In this document: positions 21,961-33,909 of the stretch, one piece after another
Layout of the letters: every line of letters begins with the position of its first letter
Position numbering within the stretch: position 1 is the first letter of the stretch
NCBI GenBank assembly: GCA_033439685.1
Contig: JAUEDM010000006.1
Span: 2,852,001-2,916,000, forward strand
Source of the DNA: Apodospora peruviana
Taxonomy: Eukaryota; Ascomycota; Sordariomycetes; Sordariales; Lasiosphaeriaceae
Direction: 5' to 3'
Length of the DNA: 64,000 bases
The notes under the pieces: generated by a model
What the model was told of the DNA's origin: nothing
The model's input: only the letters and a program-made list of their open reading frames with translations
The model's database searches: none
Made by a program: the position numbers and the translations under genes

Positions 21961-22871
21961 CCTTCCTAAAGTACATATCACGTTTTTCTCTGTCACTCTG
22001 CGGTGCGTGTGTGAGTCTCGTGGCTCTTCTCCTCATTTATTACTGCATCTGGTAGTTCGTCTAGAACTAGTTCGCCTTATTACTGTTACAGTCCACCAAG
22101 GGTACCTCCCGTCAGGTTCTCATCCGCACCACCACCACTACCACCACCATCCAGTCCATATACCGTCCGTCCCGCACACACACGCACCGATATACGCCCA
22201 CCTAGGAGGGCAGGTACCTAATAATTATTAGTTATCCGCTCCAGACGAACAGAAGCCGGAAACCACGTACGCCACTATCACTATGCCTCTCCCACGCCAC
22301 CATGCACACCATCGGGTTCTAGCTGCCGGACCACTGGGACTAATACCATATGGCAGGTAGCCATGCGCCTCGACCATGCATCCAAGACTTCCCTTGCTAT
22401 CTATCATCCGTTACTTGGAACCGACTGGATACCTATCTAGGGTAACCACCCATCATGAATAAGAGGAGTATCGCTGGAGGCATCTTGGCCGTGAACAGAC
22501 TTGGACATAGCCCACCTGTTGTGAAGCTACCTGATAAGTACCTCATAACTGGAGCCAATGGGCATGGATAATAACCATGCTCTGAGTGGCTGCTTGCTCC
22601 TACACACAAGGAAAGAAGGCCAAACAAACACCCCTTTTCCATACCTATACCTTTCTAGATCTTCCATCTCTGAACCAACCCATATAAATAGAAAAGAAAG
22701 CTGGCTAGGTAGATGAATGCCCGATGCTTTATAGTATCCCCATCAAAATCAAATGAAATAAGACAAAAAAGTGTATAATGCAAAACCGCAAATGCCCCGA
22801 TGAAACCAGCGTAAACCAAAACCAGCAAGGGTATCATTTATACATCTCCCTTTTCTCAGATCTCATATTCT
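21961..22871. other. Intergenic, no gene seen
   Basis: Holds the distal promoter of the Cys-rich gene on the left and the 3' flank of the transporter gene on the right. ORFs here are short and lack coding signs. TACCTA-type motifs occur near 22213 and 22429. Confidence 0.5.
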
Positions 22872-24660
22872 TTACATACACTGCGCGGTCCCGCCCTCGC
22901 CTCTAATCATCTTGCCCACCGCCTGCAGCATACTGATCCCCATCACGACGCACCCGAACCCCGCCACAGCCCAAGCAACATATGTCTTCCACGACTTGGT
23001 CGTCAGCTTGATGTAGCACAGCGGCGGAAGGATATACGCCATGGCGGCCGCGCTGGTCGCGCCCACGAGCTCAAACACGGTGCCCAGATCGCAAGTCACC
23101 AGGCTCAAAACCATGGCCGATACCACCAGGCTCGTGGTGAAGATGAGGTGCAGGTTCATGTTGAACGGCTGCCCCGGGAAATAGTAGTTGAACATGACCT
23201 CCCGACAGACAAACGCTTCCAGCGGCAAGGTCGTGAGCATGTTCAACCCAAAGCATAGGCGCGCCACGTTGACCATGGTGTTGTCCGGGCCAAAGTTGTT
23301 GAGCACGTTGCCGACCGTCTTGTCGCCAAAGGTCAAGAAGCCGGCGAGCGCCATGAGCAGGCAGGCAACCATGGACACGCCAGTCGAATAGTGCGTGACG
23401 CGCGAGAAGCGGTCGATGGTGGGCGTCTTGAGCGAGCCGTAGATGAGGAGGGAGTTGTGGTGGCAGACGAATGCTATTTTCGCGCGTCAGAGTCAAGTCA
23501 ATTTTCAAAACTGGCCTCCAGATATGCAGAAAGAGAAACATACCAAACGAGATAACGCCAATGGCCTGAAATACCCCATCATTGATAACCAAAAGCCGCC
23601 AGTCGCCCAACTTGCCCCTATCCTCGGCCGGAGCCAACGCGCCTTGCACCAGCACAGTAACAAGAATGATACCCATGCCAATGACAGCCAGCGTACTCGC
23701 CTTGGCCAGCTTGGCAATATCCCGATACAGCGCCAGCGGGTAACTAATCCCCATGGTAAACACAACAATAACCACCCTCCTATCCGACAACAGTCCCCAA
23801 ACCGGCATCTCCTTTAGTCCCGGCCAGACCGCCATAAGCACATGTGGGATTGAGTCTCCCACAATAACCCCAAACGCCACCATGCCGCCAAACGCAAACA
23901 TCCACTGGGCGACCGAGATGGCTATCAAACCCGGCTTACCGAAACAGTGTTCGACCGTACCCTGAAAAGAATTCGCCCCGCTGAGCTTGCTGTTGACCAC
24001 AATCAGCCGGATCGTCCAGTCCACTACGACCGTCAGCACAACCAGCAACAAAATCCCCGCCAGGAGCCCCGCCTGCCGAAACGCGTACGGCTGCCCGATG
24101 ATCCCGGCCCCTATAATACTGTTGGCCATGTTCATGAACGCCATTCTCAAACCCGATTTCGGGCGAGCCCGTTCCGCGGCTGCCCATTCTTGTATACTAT
24201 CATCTCCGTTTTCTGAGGTTCCCCAGGGACTGTTGGCCAGCGTAACGGACGGCGCTTCGATGTTCGTCAGAAGCGGTACCCTTTGCTGTCTTCTCCCACC
24301 ACCACTTGTGTCAGTGGTTAACGGATCTTCATCATCAACGTCGAAGCTCTCGCGCGCGTGGTGGTGGTGTTCTTCCACCACTCCTACTCCTGAGGGGGGG
24401 TCGACAATGGTCGTCGCGCGCAGGTCGAAGCGTACCCGATTCGGCGTTCGCGGGGTTCGTTGGCCTCCCGATGCTGATGTTGATGCTGCTGGAGGTTTGT
24501 TGATGACGACTATTCCGTCTTCTGAGTCGTCGAGGTCGTCATCATCCTCGACTGTAGTATCCGCAACGGCGGCAGGACTTCTTGAGGAGGGAGACGTAGA
24601 AGATAATAAGCCTACGCCTTCCTCACTTTCGGCCCTCGTAGTCAACGCCCCGGCGGCCAT
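22872..24660 (-). CDS. AVT-family vacuolar amino acid transporter
   Basis: Two exons, complement(22872..23473, 23544..24660), give 572 aa. The donor is GTATGT at 23543 and the acceptor AATAG ends at 23474. The N-terminal third (1-170) is disordered and acidic with a DxDDLDDSE run. The membrane domain begins with SGLRMAFMNMANSIIGAGIIGQPYAF, broken here as SGLRMAFMNMAN and SIIGAGIIGQPYAF, the hallmark of the AAAP/AVT family. About eleven hydrophobic segments follow, including AFVCHHNSLLIYGSL across the splice junction, which is conserved in AVT2-like proteins. Such carriers move neutral amino acids across the vacuolar membrane using the proton gradient. Direction and substrate cannot be told. 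The 70-nt intron has no in-frame stop, so unspliced RNA would shift frame and scramble the second half. Confidence 0.9.
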
Positions 24661-26180
24661 AACTCTTGTCTCTCTTCTCGTCGTCTTCGTTCAAAAGAGG
24701 GGCAGCGGGCAACAAATAGGTTTGTTGTTGGGATCGTCGTTTCAGGGCATCTTTCTTCTTTCTCTATTTTCCAGTGCCTGTTTCCAACTTTTGATTTTAT
24801 TTGCTGTGGCTGACAGCTTCGTGTAACAAGTATCTGCAAATCGTGTGGAATCTGCAATTGTTGCTTGCTGCTTGTCGGTCGTGCCGCTTGTCGGTCGTGC
24901 CGCTTGTTTGGTTTCGTCCGATGCGTCCGTCCGTTGTGGTTGTTGTGCGTCTGAGCTGGCTGGGAAGCCGTTACGGTTACGGCGCAGTGGCACCTCGATG
25001 GATAAGCAAGTCGGATCGGATGGATGAGGAGGACCCCCTTATTACTCCGTAGACCAAGAACGGGAATGGAACGGGGAACGGCAATGGGAGAAGGAATATT
25101 CAAATGTCAAATTGAGACTGTCAAACAACAAAATTAAATATCCAAAAGCTCCAGCAATGGATATGCTACGTACGGGAATACATTCCATCCCAAACGTCGC
25201 CAGTCCAACCTTACGATGCATTGTTCTGGCCGGTGTCCACTTTGGCAATTGGACGAAACCGTGCTAGCGCAGTGCGGTGCCTCGCAACTGGGACATGCAC
25301 CCCTGTCATGTGATTACAGGGGCTCGGCCAGCGACGACTCGCCGCAAAACACCAGTGGAGATTGGTGAAGGGCTAAGGCAAGGAAGGCCAAGGCAAGGCC
25401 GAGGCTGAACAGAACAAACTCCCTTGACAGACGAGGCTTCCCGCAGGAGGCTCACAGTCTCTCATCTCAACCTCTTTGTTCATATCCACGTCTTCACAAA
25501 CCATTCATTCATTGGTAACCACATCCGGTGGATCTTGCCCTGACTTGCTTTCATTGTTGTACGACCCTTCTTTCACCCGATCAACGCTAGATCGAATAGG
25601 GGTACCTTTCGCATTTTGTTTACCTCACTCGTCGACTTCAAACGATTGATAAAAGACTTTCTATTACATGGATATATATATAGTATGCTACAGTTACATA
25701 CAAAAACCTGCCGGGGTAATCTTTGGACAAAGGGGCCCCCCGTTGATGCCGTGTGCTTTTTAAAATGAAAATGGTCCCTCCTCCCATATATTGCTAATAA
25801 CCCTCAAGCCTACACGCTCGCTCTCTCGCTACACACTTTTAAACTTCTTCCTGGAAGGGTTTCATGTCGGTGATTTTTTGACGGTGTCGAATAATGCATC
25901 ACACCGCCTCTCAAAGTTGACCACTACAGTGGACCCGATTGACCCCGATATGCAAACGGACAACACACCCAAGAAAAAGGAACAGAAAGAAAAGATAGAT
26001 GAGGATCCAGATGCAAAGTCGTATTGTGATAATAATGGTATACACGCAGCTGTATTCATGTAACTTTCGCAGCTATATCTCAAGCCACAGTTGCACCAGC
26101 AGACCTGTTGTTGATAAATGGGCGGTAAGCTACCTGCCCACCTTCCTCCCGCGAGGGAGAATGCAAAATTCGTCGTCAGT
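24661..26180. other. Intergenic between two minus-strand genes
   Basis: 1.5 kb. The left part is the promoter and C/T-rich leader of the transporter. A C/T-rich plus-strand stretch with a GTAACC donor-like site near 25515 looks like a transcript leader but is followed by no ORF. The right end is the protease 3' UTR. Confidence 0.45.
24871..24902. repeat. Tandem duplication of a 16-mer
   Basis: The unit cttgtcggtcgtgccg occurs twice head to tail in the transporter promoter, followed by a partial third copy (cttgt). Confidence 0.8.
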
Positions 26181-27879
26181 CTATGCCACCATGGCAATGA
26201 CAGCGACGATGCATAAAATCGAAACATATTTGTTCTTCTCCAACTGCTCTCCCGGCGATGCTGGCGTCGCAGAAGCACTGGCCCCAGTCTCGGCAACCGC
26301 CGTGCCTCCAGCCGTCGACTCCGTCCCTTGGCCGCTGAAGCCAACTGCCGGAGGCACAGGAGACGGGCCAGCCGGGGATGACGTGATCGTGGGGTTGGAA
26401 ACAGTCGTTCCTTTGCCGTCGCTTGCCGTCGTCGTGGTCGAAGACGTTGTGGTTGTTGTTTCGGTAACCTCCTGAGCCACCGGCTTATTGGCGAAGCCAA
26501 TTCGAACCGCATCGGCGTCAAAGACGCTGTAGACGTTCTTCAGGAAAACGTCTCCAAGGAGCCACGAGCCCTTCACAACCTCATGGCCATAAAAGTTGCT
26601 CGTGCACTTATCGCCGCTGCCCGACACCCAGTCTTTAGGAGAGACCGCGTAAGAAACCCCAGAAAAAGAAATCGTGATGGGCTTGTTGATGTCGCACGGG
26701 ACCTCATATGTTACACCGTCCTTGCTGGAGGCGCCAGGGATAAGCTTGTGGATGGCGGCCACGTCCGAAGGTGGGCCAAAAACGAACGATGTGCCCGTGT
26801 CAATGTAGGCAAGTCGTCCTTTGATTCCAATACCCTTGCCGTCGAAACCCATGTCATCCATGGGAACGGCCCAGTCACCGCCGGCCGAGCTGGCCACATT
26901 GGTGTAGGAAATGTCGCCGGTAAACCTGGCGGGATCGATTGACCCAAATGTTATCGCACCTGTGTTCGTCACCTCTGTGCTTCGGCTGATCGTGATGGCG
27001 AACAAGTTGGAAGCTAAAATCTTGTCGCTTTTCAGCACCGCCATAAAGTTGTCCGTACCTCCCTTGCTCATTGAAAGACCGAGAATGCCGTCAAAAGGGA
27101 AGTGGACAAAGTCTTGAGATGTCGTGCTGGCTATCCCAAAAGACATATTGGCCTTCATCCCCGCCAACTGGACTATATCATTACCCACCACCCCACTGAC
27201 GGAACCCGAACCATATGAGATGTCAAAGGTCTTGTCGGTCAAAGTAAAGCTCGTCGAGTCTTTGGCTCCGCCGAAAGTATTGTGCATCTCACAGGCGGCG
27301 GATGTGCAGTCCGATCCCATCACCCACGACGTCCCAGCTCCCGAATCCAAAAGCATGTAGGCAGGCTTCGCTGAAGACCCGTACAGGGCCTTGATGAAGT
27401 AGGAAAAGTCGGTTCCGTCCTGGTATATACCGGCTGTACTCGAGCTTGTCGGAACAGCAGGCTCGATGACGGAATACTCATTCGCTCTTGCTCTCAGTCC
27501 GGGCTCGATTTGCGAAGTTCGGGACGCCCTTAACGGTGCATACTTTGCAGCAAGTCGCCTCGCGGTCCGCGCGGCTCTGGCAGCTCTCGCGGATGCATCC
27601 TCGTCGGGCTGAAAAGCACAATCATCAGAACACGTCCCGAATCCGACTAATCAACAGGGAACTGGAAATTGAACGTACCACAGGGCCTTTGTGCACAACC
27701 TCGAAGCCGATGAAGCCGGCAATATCCTCGTCCAGAGTCTGGCCATCAACACCTCGTTTCGAACTACCTGGACCTTTGCACTCGCCCGTCTCCGCGCAGT
27801 CATCAGGAAACCACGGGAAGAAGGCTTGAACAGCAGCAACCCATAGCGTTAGTTGCAGCAACCGTTCGATTCCCACCAT
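26181..27879 (-). CDS. GPI-anchored aspartic protease (yapsin-like, A1 family)
   Basis: Two exons, complement(26181..27608, 27679..27879), give 542 aa. The donor is GTACGT and the acceptor TTTTCAG, phase 0. Residues 1-19 form a signal peptide (ERLLQLTLWVAAVQA). A basic propeptide with Arg-rich stretches ends near 100. The pepsin fold has catalytic Asp155 in LLDSGAGTSW and Asp337 in YIDTGTSF, flap ISYGSGSVSG and a C-terminal WLLGDVFLKNVYSVFD. A Ser/Thr-rich stalk (about 450-515) and a hydrophobic end (SILCIVAVIAMVA) suggest GPI anchoring. Such enzymes process cell wall and secreted proteins. The first motif is DSG instead of the commoner DTG, which is still compatible with activity. The secreted, anchored location is inferred. 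Confidence 0.9.
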
Positions 27880-30686
27880 ATTGAAAGATCAGCCAGCTGC
27901 TGAGCTCTCGCACCTCTCCCACACCAACACCAGCCTCGGCGGGAGATTGTTTCGTTTCAGTCGTCCAATGCTTCGAAGATATGGCGCCGTTGGAATCACA
28001 AGCCGGTCGATGAGTTCCGGTCGGGGGTACAAGGCCAAGAGGGCACGGGTACCATGGGAGGCCACGAGATGTTTCCGCCGGGAGGTTTCGTTGCCAGACG
28101 GACGGTGGACCCAAGCTCTGATGAGCACGTTTTGCCAATTGATCGACCAAGAGTACCGGACTCTGGCACACCGGGGCGGGATATTAAGACAATTAAGTAT
28201 TAAGGGGTCTGCATTGATTATAAGACGACTCGGGGCCTCTGCAGAAAGGGACCGGACGACGATGCGAAGAGATAACGAGATATAAGAAACTGGAATGTGG
28301 CGATCGAAGGACCAGAGAGTCGTAAGTGACGAAGAACGGTTGTTGGCAAACTAATGCAGGACAGGACAGGAAATAAACAATCCGGGAGAAAAGGCAGCTG
28401 ATGTTGATCCGGGTTCGTCTTTCGGATACCGTAGAGAGACAATAGACAAGGCGAGCGATTGGTGATTTAATCCGTGCAAAAAGGTATAAGAAAGCCCCTC
28501 GAAACAGAGAGAGATGCACACCCCTCGGCTGGAACTGCAGGAGGTCAGGAGGAAGGAAAGAGGAGTCGTCGGCGATGTGTGGAGAGCCGTAGAGAGGGTG
28601 GTAACGTCGGGAGGTCGGAAGGAGAGGGAGGAGCAGCGATTTCATCTGTTTCGATCCACATGAGAGACAAGTGTGAATTGGGATGGTATGCAGCCCTTTC
28701 CCTTCGCGGCAATGTAGGCTTGAGGGGGTGGGTAGGGGTGTGGAGTGGTGGCTTGCTAAGTTGCTGTTCGCGAGCTACCTAGCAGGCAGCGGATGCCATC
28801 GTAATAACAGCAGGTACTTGGCTATCTGCACGACGGTGAGCTTCTTTCCAGAACGAGTCAAGTTTTGGAGCATTGTTCGAAAGCTGGTCTGTCCCAGCCC
28901 TGCCCATGGCGCAAACAACCAATTAAGATTGCTCGGGGCCTTGCGAGGTGGCGGCAAGGGTCGCTATCAAAAGAAAATAACCCGTAAGGAAGCTCAGTTT
29001 CCGTCACGACTGCCCGGAGTGCTTCAAGTTCAATCCCAATTCGCAGCCTGCTCGTGTTGCGTACAAATGCACAAAATGGGGACGGCGCGCCGCCGGGCAG
29101 ATATCAAGCCCGATGTCTACGACGTTGCAGTGCAAGCGGTCTTGAACAGGTCGACATTAATGAACATCGTTTCTGCTCATTTGATGCCACCCCTGTCCCT
29201 GCCGGTCTTGGGCTTCTTTCTGATTGGCTTGGCCTCCAGAACAAGCTCTGCAGCGGTCAGCGTCTGTGTGTCGATTGTTCAATCCAATTTGTTCCCTTCC
29301 CCCAGATTCCCGGTCCGCTGACCTCTTGGTAGCCGTCCAGGCGCCCTAACTGTCGAACATTGAAGGCGAACACGGGAACCAAACAATCAGCGACGACAAT
29401 GCCCTCAGCTAGCCTTGAGCAGGCCGTTCACCCAAAAAGGTGCACTCAATCTCAGGACCTCGTGCCGGAACTGTCTTGACTGGATCCTCTATTTCATCAC
29501 TCTCTGACCTCATGGTTCGCCTCATTGCGCTCTTTCTCCCCCTGAACAGTCCAAATTTGTGGAGGCAGGGGGTGGATGGACCAAGGACAGGGATCTCGAG
29601 AGAGATAAGTTGATAATAAGCAGGCCAAGATCCCACCCATGCCAAGGGTTACCCGACCACCACACGGCGGCCACGATGCCAGTCACGGCGCCAGAAGACG
29701 CGGAGATAATCCAGATGGCATGCGCAGCGCTGGGAACAAACCGAAACAAAAACTGCATCGATAGCTCGGAACCGTTAAAGAGGCTGAGAGGTCCGATCAT
29801 TGATGCGGTGGTCTAGATTGTGCAAGATGCAGCCAACAAATGCAGGCACGGTTGAAGATGCGTCATGACTCGAGACCAAGCCGTCTTTGAACCGGTCCAA
29901 CATCAGTTCGTTTGCCATTTTTGGATACCATTGGTCGTCCGTTCTTTTTGTGTAGAACGGCTCGTTTACCGATTGATGATGCTGCTTCCAATGTACGGAC
30001 GTCTCGGCTGAATTACTGAGTATTACCGCCTGATATGATCGCAGACGAAGGACCTCATACCACAAACTGACTGGGAAAGTTGATTCCTGTCGCAAGCGTC
30101 TATGTCTTCGACTTGCAACGGAAACTCGTGTTTTAGATTACTGTTTTTCTTTCTTTCTTTCGCGATGACCGGGTGTGGCGGGCCACTGCAATGCGGACAG
30201 CCAACATGAGGCTCCTCCATCCGGCCGGGAGAGAGCGAGAAAGAGAATTGGCTGAAGCAAGCTGCAGAGATGCTCCATGTTCGCCCGATTCTGGGGTCTG
30301 CTCGTGTCTCGCGAGAGCTGAGGTTCGTCCTAGGATCCGATATATGTGGTGGCGAGAGTAATTCGATGTCTCTCTCTCTGACAAGAGGCTGATCGGTGAC
30401 ACTGTATGGCAAAACCATACTTCTCGGGGATAGCTGATAAGCTCGTCATACGGCCTTTAGTCTACATGGCGGGAGGCCAGTGTCGACCCTGTTGTGCCCT
30501 GGCATTCAAAGACTGGTTTCGTCGGCACGCCGAGTTGGCGTGCCGAGTTATGGAAAATTATACCCATCCTCAGCCAGTACCGCAGGAACGAACAGATGCT
30601 TGGATCTGGTACGATCTGATGATATGGTGGTGGTTTCCAGCATGCTGACCAACCACCCGAGCATCAAGCTTGGTGGAAATGTCTAA
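27880..30686. other. Intergenic, no gene assigned
   Basis: 2.8 kb. The left 800 bp is C/T-rich on the minus strand and suits the protease leader. Beyond that, ORFs on both strands (for example 28683-29321 plus and 29522-29800 minus) have no domains or consistent coding signal. A perfect hairpin lies at 30522-30546. The right end is the 3' flank of the next gene. Confidence 0.45.
30522..30546. repeat. Perfect 10-bp hairpin with 5-nt loop
   Basis: TCGGCACGCC and GGCGTGCCGA flank the loop GAGTT. It lies about 140 bp past the stop codon of the minus-strand prenyltransferase-repeat gene, so it may be in that gene's 3' UTR. Confidence 0.7.
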
Positions 30687-31676
30687 CTATTCTTTGGCCT
30701 TAACTCGATATGTGTTGGACCAGTCCCGGGCGGAGTTGAGCACCCGTTTGTCGATCTCATGGCTTGAGCTGTCCATAAGGTCTTGACTGGCGTGTAGGAA
30801 ACGACGATAGTCCTCATCACCAACAAGACCAGACGCCACCAAGGTCCGCAAGAACACCCAAACCGACTCATTCGTTAATCGGAGAGACTCGGCGAGCGAC
30901 AGCACCTCGGCCAGAGTCAAAGAACATGCCGATTTATCGGGAGAAGCCCCGATGTTGAGTAAGAAGGAGAGAAAAGACCAGCCGGATATGTCAGTGTGAT
31001 GTTGGAAACACCAGTTTTTGACGGCCGCTAGGATCCCTTGACCAGAATCACCCGACCTGAGGCCCGCCAGAAGGCGAGCGTGACACCACGCATAGTAATT
31101 TCGAGGATGTCTCTCCCCAGCCACAAATACAACACTTGTTAGATCGGCGAGTACGTCGAGTGGGATATCCTGCAAGGCGAATTTCTGGAGGAGCCAACGG
31201 CGGTGACTCCAAAGCGTTGGCGACTTGGTATGCCGGTGTAGTCTGCTTGTCAAGAGGCTGTCGACAAAATGCTTCTCCCTCACGAGAACATCTTTATCGT
31301 ACAACTGACTTTGAATGAGGCGTTTCCGTGTATTGGCGGCCGTGAGATACTCGGGATCCATGAGCAAGATGACGCCCGTTGTGGCGAACAGCTCATCGCT
31401 CGCCCGAGGTGTGGTGCCATCAAGATGAGCTGCCAACATCTTCCTGGCGACAAGGAACGCTTGCACAAGCCCAACCTTGATGACTCCAACTGCCAGTCCG
31501 TCGCGGAGCACGTACGTGCCGTCCTGGAACCTCTCATTTCTGCGTAGAATTTCGATTTCATCAAGTCCATCATTTGATTTCGACCATGTCAGGACCTCAG
31601 ATATGGCTTTGTACGCTGCGAGCGGATCGCCAGTTTGCAGTGAAGCAACGACATCTTTGTCCAAGGCTCTTGACAT
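30687..31676 (-). CDS. Protein prenyltransferase alpha-subunit repeat protein (PTAR1-like)
   Basis: Single exon, 329 aa from the ATG at 31676 (MSRALDKDVVASL). The frame is open 16 codons further upstream but has no other ATG. The PPTA-type helical repeats are visible as LWSHRRWLLQKF, NYYAWCHARLLAGL and DISGWSFLSFLL, each with the Trp signature. Farnesyl- and geranylgeranyltransferase alpha subunits have five such repeats. Here they are fewer and more diverged, as in PTAR1 and fungal relatives, in which human PTAR1 acts in Golgi Rab/SNARE prenylation. A catalytic role is not shown, since catalysis sits in the beta subunit. An unseen small upstream exon is possible. Confidence 0.75.
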   Translation of the reverse strand: MSRALDKDVVASLQTGDPLAAYKAISEVLTWSKSNDGLDEIEILRRNERFQDGTYVLRDGLAVGVIKVGLVQAFLVARKMLAAHLDGTTPRASDELFATTGVILLMDPEYLTAANTRKRLIQSQLYDKDVLVREKHFVDSLLTSRLHRHTKSPTLWSHRRWLLQKFALQDIPLDVLADLTSVVFVAGERHPRNYYAWCHARLLAGLRSGDSGQGILAAVKNWCFQHHTDISGWSFLSFLLNIGASPDKSACSLTLAEVLSLAESLRLTNESVWVFLRTLVASGLVGDEDYRRFLHASQDLMDSSSHEIDKRVLNSARDWSNTYRVKAKE

Positions 31677-33525
31677 TTCGGAAACTGAAGGTTTGAGAAA
31701 TGAGAGATAGAGCTCGGACCGCAATAGCTGTGGATGGTAGAGGGAATTTGAATGACGAGTTGCTCCGTTTTGTGCCTTCCGGACATCGTCTTTTGATGAT
31801 GGAGCAATCAGGATTCAGGGAGATGAGTGGTAAGGCAGCCAAGACCAACCCTAACCCCAGTACCAGGTAGTTTATGCCTCGAGGCTGCCACTCCACCATG
31901 TGCCGTGGTTTTGCCTGCTGTTATTGGCGGGCGTGGGTCCAGAGGTTTCGACAGTCCTAGCCGCCTCAATAAAAAAGGTACAGCTAATAAAGCGGGCCAT
32001 GTTGGTGTCAGAGTACATTACATCTACAACCGCGGAAAGAACCGACGCCCGCTACCACCCAGTCGCTCACTGAACATGGTACCAGGTAGTTAACATTGTC
32101 AGAGCGGAGGCAAAATGGAAGACCTTTTCAAAGACCTTCCAAGACCCTGAGCACCGAAGTTTAAAATCGCTTCTCAACCCTCTTTGTTGGGAGGAAAAGG
32201 GGGCTTGTCGAAGGCTAGTTCATGCGCAGGCAAGGATCAAGAGCAAAAAATGAAAGCACGGCACACAATTATCTTCAGGATGTATCGGCCCAATTCCATA
32301 GGTTCCAGGGCTTCGAGTTGGACGAGCGTGTTAGAGAGCATATGCTCCAGATCGCCAAACAGGTGATCGGACCAAGATTTACGCTATGGACCGAACCAAG
32401 ACAACAACTTATATCGTAGGAACCCATAGTTTTACATTCCTAGCCCATTTCCATTAAACTCAAAAGCTCTTCAAGATCGGGCTCAACCAGCATCCTTTTC
32501 AAAAGGAATTATCAACACAGCTCTCTTAAACATTAATATATCTGGGTGAATATAGACGGCATAATCGAAAGGTTGTTCTCCACCAAGATCGGCGGACCAT
32601 CGTTGGTAGTCCCATAGAAAACCGAGTTCTTACATACGCCATTCTTCCGCAAACCCGATATTTCTCCCAAAAACCGCTCATATAAGACAGACAAGCCAGT
32701 AACAAAGCAATGCTCGACCATAACAAGAAAAGTTGAGGGATAGAGGCCGAACTTCCGGACCGACTTCAGTCTTATAACTTTCATTGAGGAGACCTAAAGG
32801 TCTAACCTAGGCAGGTAATGTCTAACATAACTATCAAGTAAGCTAGATGCATTCAAATGTGCCTATAAGTTGTGGTTTTGGTGTATCTTACAACTGAAGA
32901 ATATTTATCCGGCCGGATTCAATCAAACAAATAAAATCAAATAAAGCAAATAGACGGCCGTTATTCACCTTGATTGATTTACTCGGAGCCCTGCCCGGGG
33001 CCAGAACGGAGACATCTCGCCGCTCTTTAAAGCGAATTCGACGAGCCCTCCAAGGACACTATCCTGTGTAAGAGGCTTGACACGACGACGAAACAATAAC
33101 AGTTCATGGATGATACGAAGGGTGGAGTTGGCAGCTTCAGGATGGGATTTATAGACCTAGCCGCTGGGCATGTAGAATTGGGGTGACACGTCAGAAACAG
33201 ATTGTACTGGAGCCCTCTTGAGTTTTTATGCCATTCTTATACTGCCAATGGTCTGGCTGGGTCTACAGCCTGTGTAGCGGTGAGCATTGTCACACGTGAA
33301 GGCTCAAGCTGAGCTGCCACATTCTAATCATGAGCAAGACCTTCAGCCGAGTCATGTTTCTGCGACAAATGGAGCTTGCTGGATCTAGGCTATCTATTTG
33401 TTCGGCAGCTAGTCTACTCTCAATTTACACGAGCTCCGGGCATCCTCCATGTCATGATTCCACTTGTAATACACCGTCCTAAGTCCTAACGTATACGGTA
33501 CAACGCTCCTCTAGCCGCGCTGTAT
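31677..33525. other. Gene-poor accessory stretch
   Basis: 1.85 kb, more AT-rich than its surroundings after 32400. A doubtful minus-strand ORF at 32533-32784 is listed separately. I see no transposase, terminal repeats or RNA gene. Confidence 0.45.
32533..32784 (-). CDS. Doubtful small ORF, 83 aa
   Basis: ATG-initiated, no intron, mixed codon use that looks coding. The product has a hydrophobic middle (FLVMVEHCFVTGLSVLY) and no known motif. It stands alone in a gene-poor AT-rich stretch. It may be an orphan gene or the relic of a larger one. Confidence 0.2.
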   Translation of the reverse strand: MKVIRLKSVRKFGLYPSTFLVMVEHCFVTGLSVLYERFLGEISGLRKNGVCKNSVFYGTTNDGPPILVENNLSIMPSIFTQIY

Positions 33526-33909
33526 TTAATAGTAACAGTTGCACATGCCTCTTTCACTGTATACTTCTGTCCTCCTCTGAATACCTGTTGCGTCACAAGT
33601 GAGGCAGTCGATTCTAAAGTGGAAACCAAGCCGGCCCTGGCAGTAGCGACAGCGCCTATCCCTGCGACAGCAATTCACCCTGTACGCACCTCTGGCGGTT
33701 TGGTTAAAGGTAACAAATGTGCGTCTCCCCTCGGAGTTCCGGCACGTCGAAGATATCTCTCTGGTACGGCGTCTGTTACGAAAGCCACTCCCGTGACAAA
33801 TCTCACAGGTTGGGTCGGGCCGTGGCTCGCGGTCATCGCTGCTGCTGCTGCTACCGGTTCTGCCTCTGCTACCGGTTCTGCTTCTGGCGTGGCGAGAGGA
33901 GGACATCAT
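33526..33909 (-). CDS. Hypothetical Cys-rich protein with DnaJ-like zinc motifs
   Basis: Single exon, 127 aa, two adjacent ATG codons at 33909 and 33906. An Arg/Ser-rich N-terminus (1-33), with the duplicated DNA unit ctaccggttctgc, is followed by a Cys-rich part. It holds CEICHGSGF (about 36-44), CRYCQGRLG (about 87-95) and CLTCDATG (about 101-108), which resemble the CxxCxGxG zinc modules of DnaJ. Two to three modules are present and the G spacing is degenerate. There is no J domain and no signal peptide. It could be a zinc-binding chaperone-like or RNA-binding orphan. No intron evidence. The function is unknown. Confidence 0.4.
   Translation of the reverse strand: MMSSSRHARSRTGSRGRTGSSSSSDDREPRPDPTCEICHGSGFRNRRRTREISSTCRNSEGRRTFVTFNQTARGAYRVNCCRRDRRCRYCQGRLGFHFRIDCLTCDATGIQRRTEVYSERGMCNCYY

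Noticed and set aside
23071..24660. Reading the transporter as a single 529-residue ORF
   Set aside because: It runs through the intron at 23474-23543 and then out of frame, losing the membrane segments; splicing restores them.
28683..29321. Plus-strand frame of 212 codons
   Set aside because: No ATG at a sensible position, composition like non-coding DNA and no motifs.
29522..29800. Minus-strand ATG frame with a hydrophobic segment
   Set aside because: Looks membrane-like but is short and isolated; an opposite small ORF looks just as coding. Not enough to call a gene.
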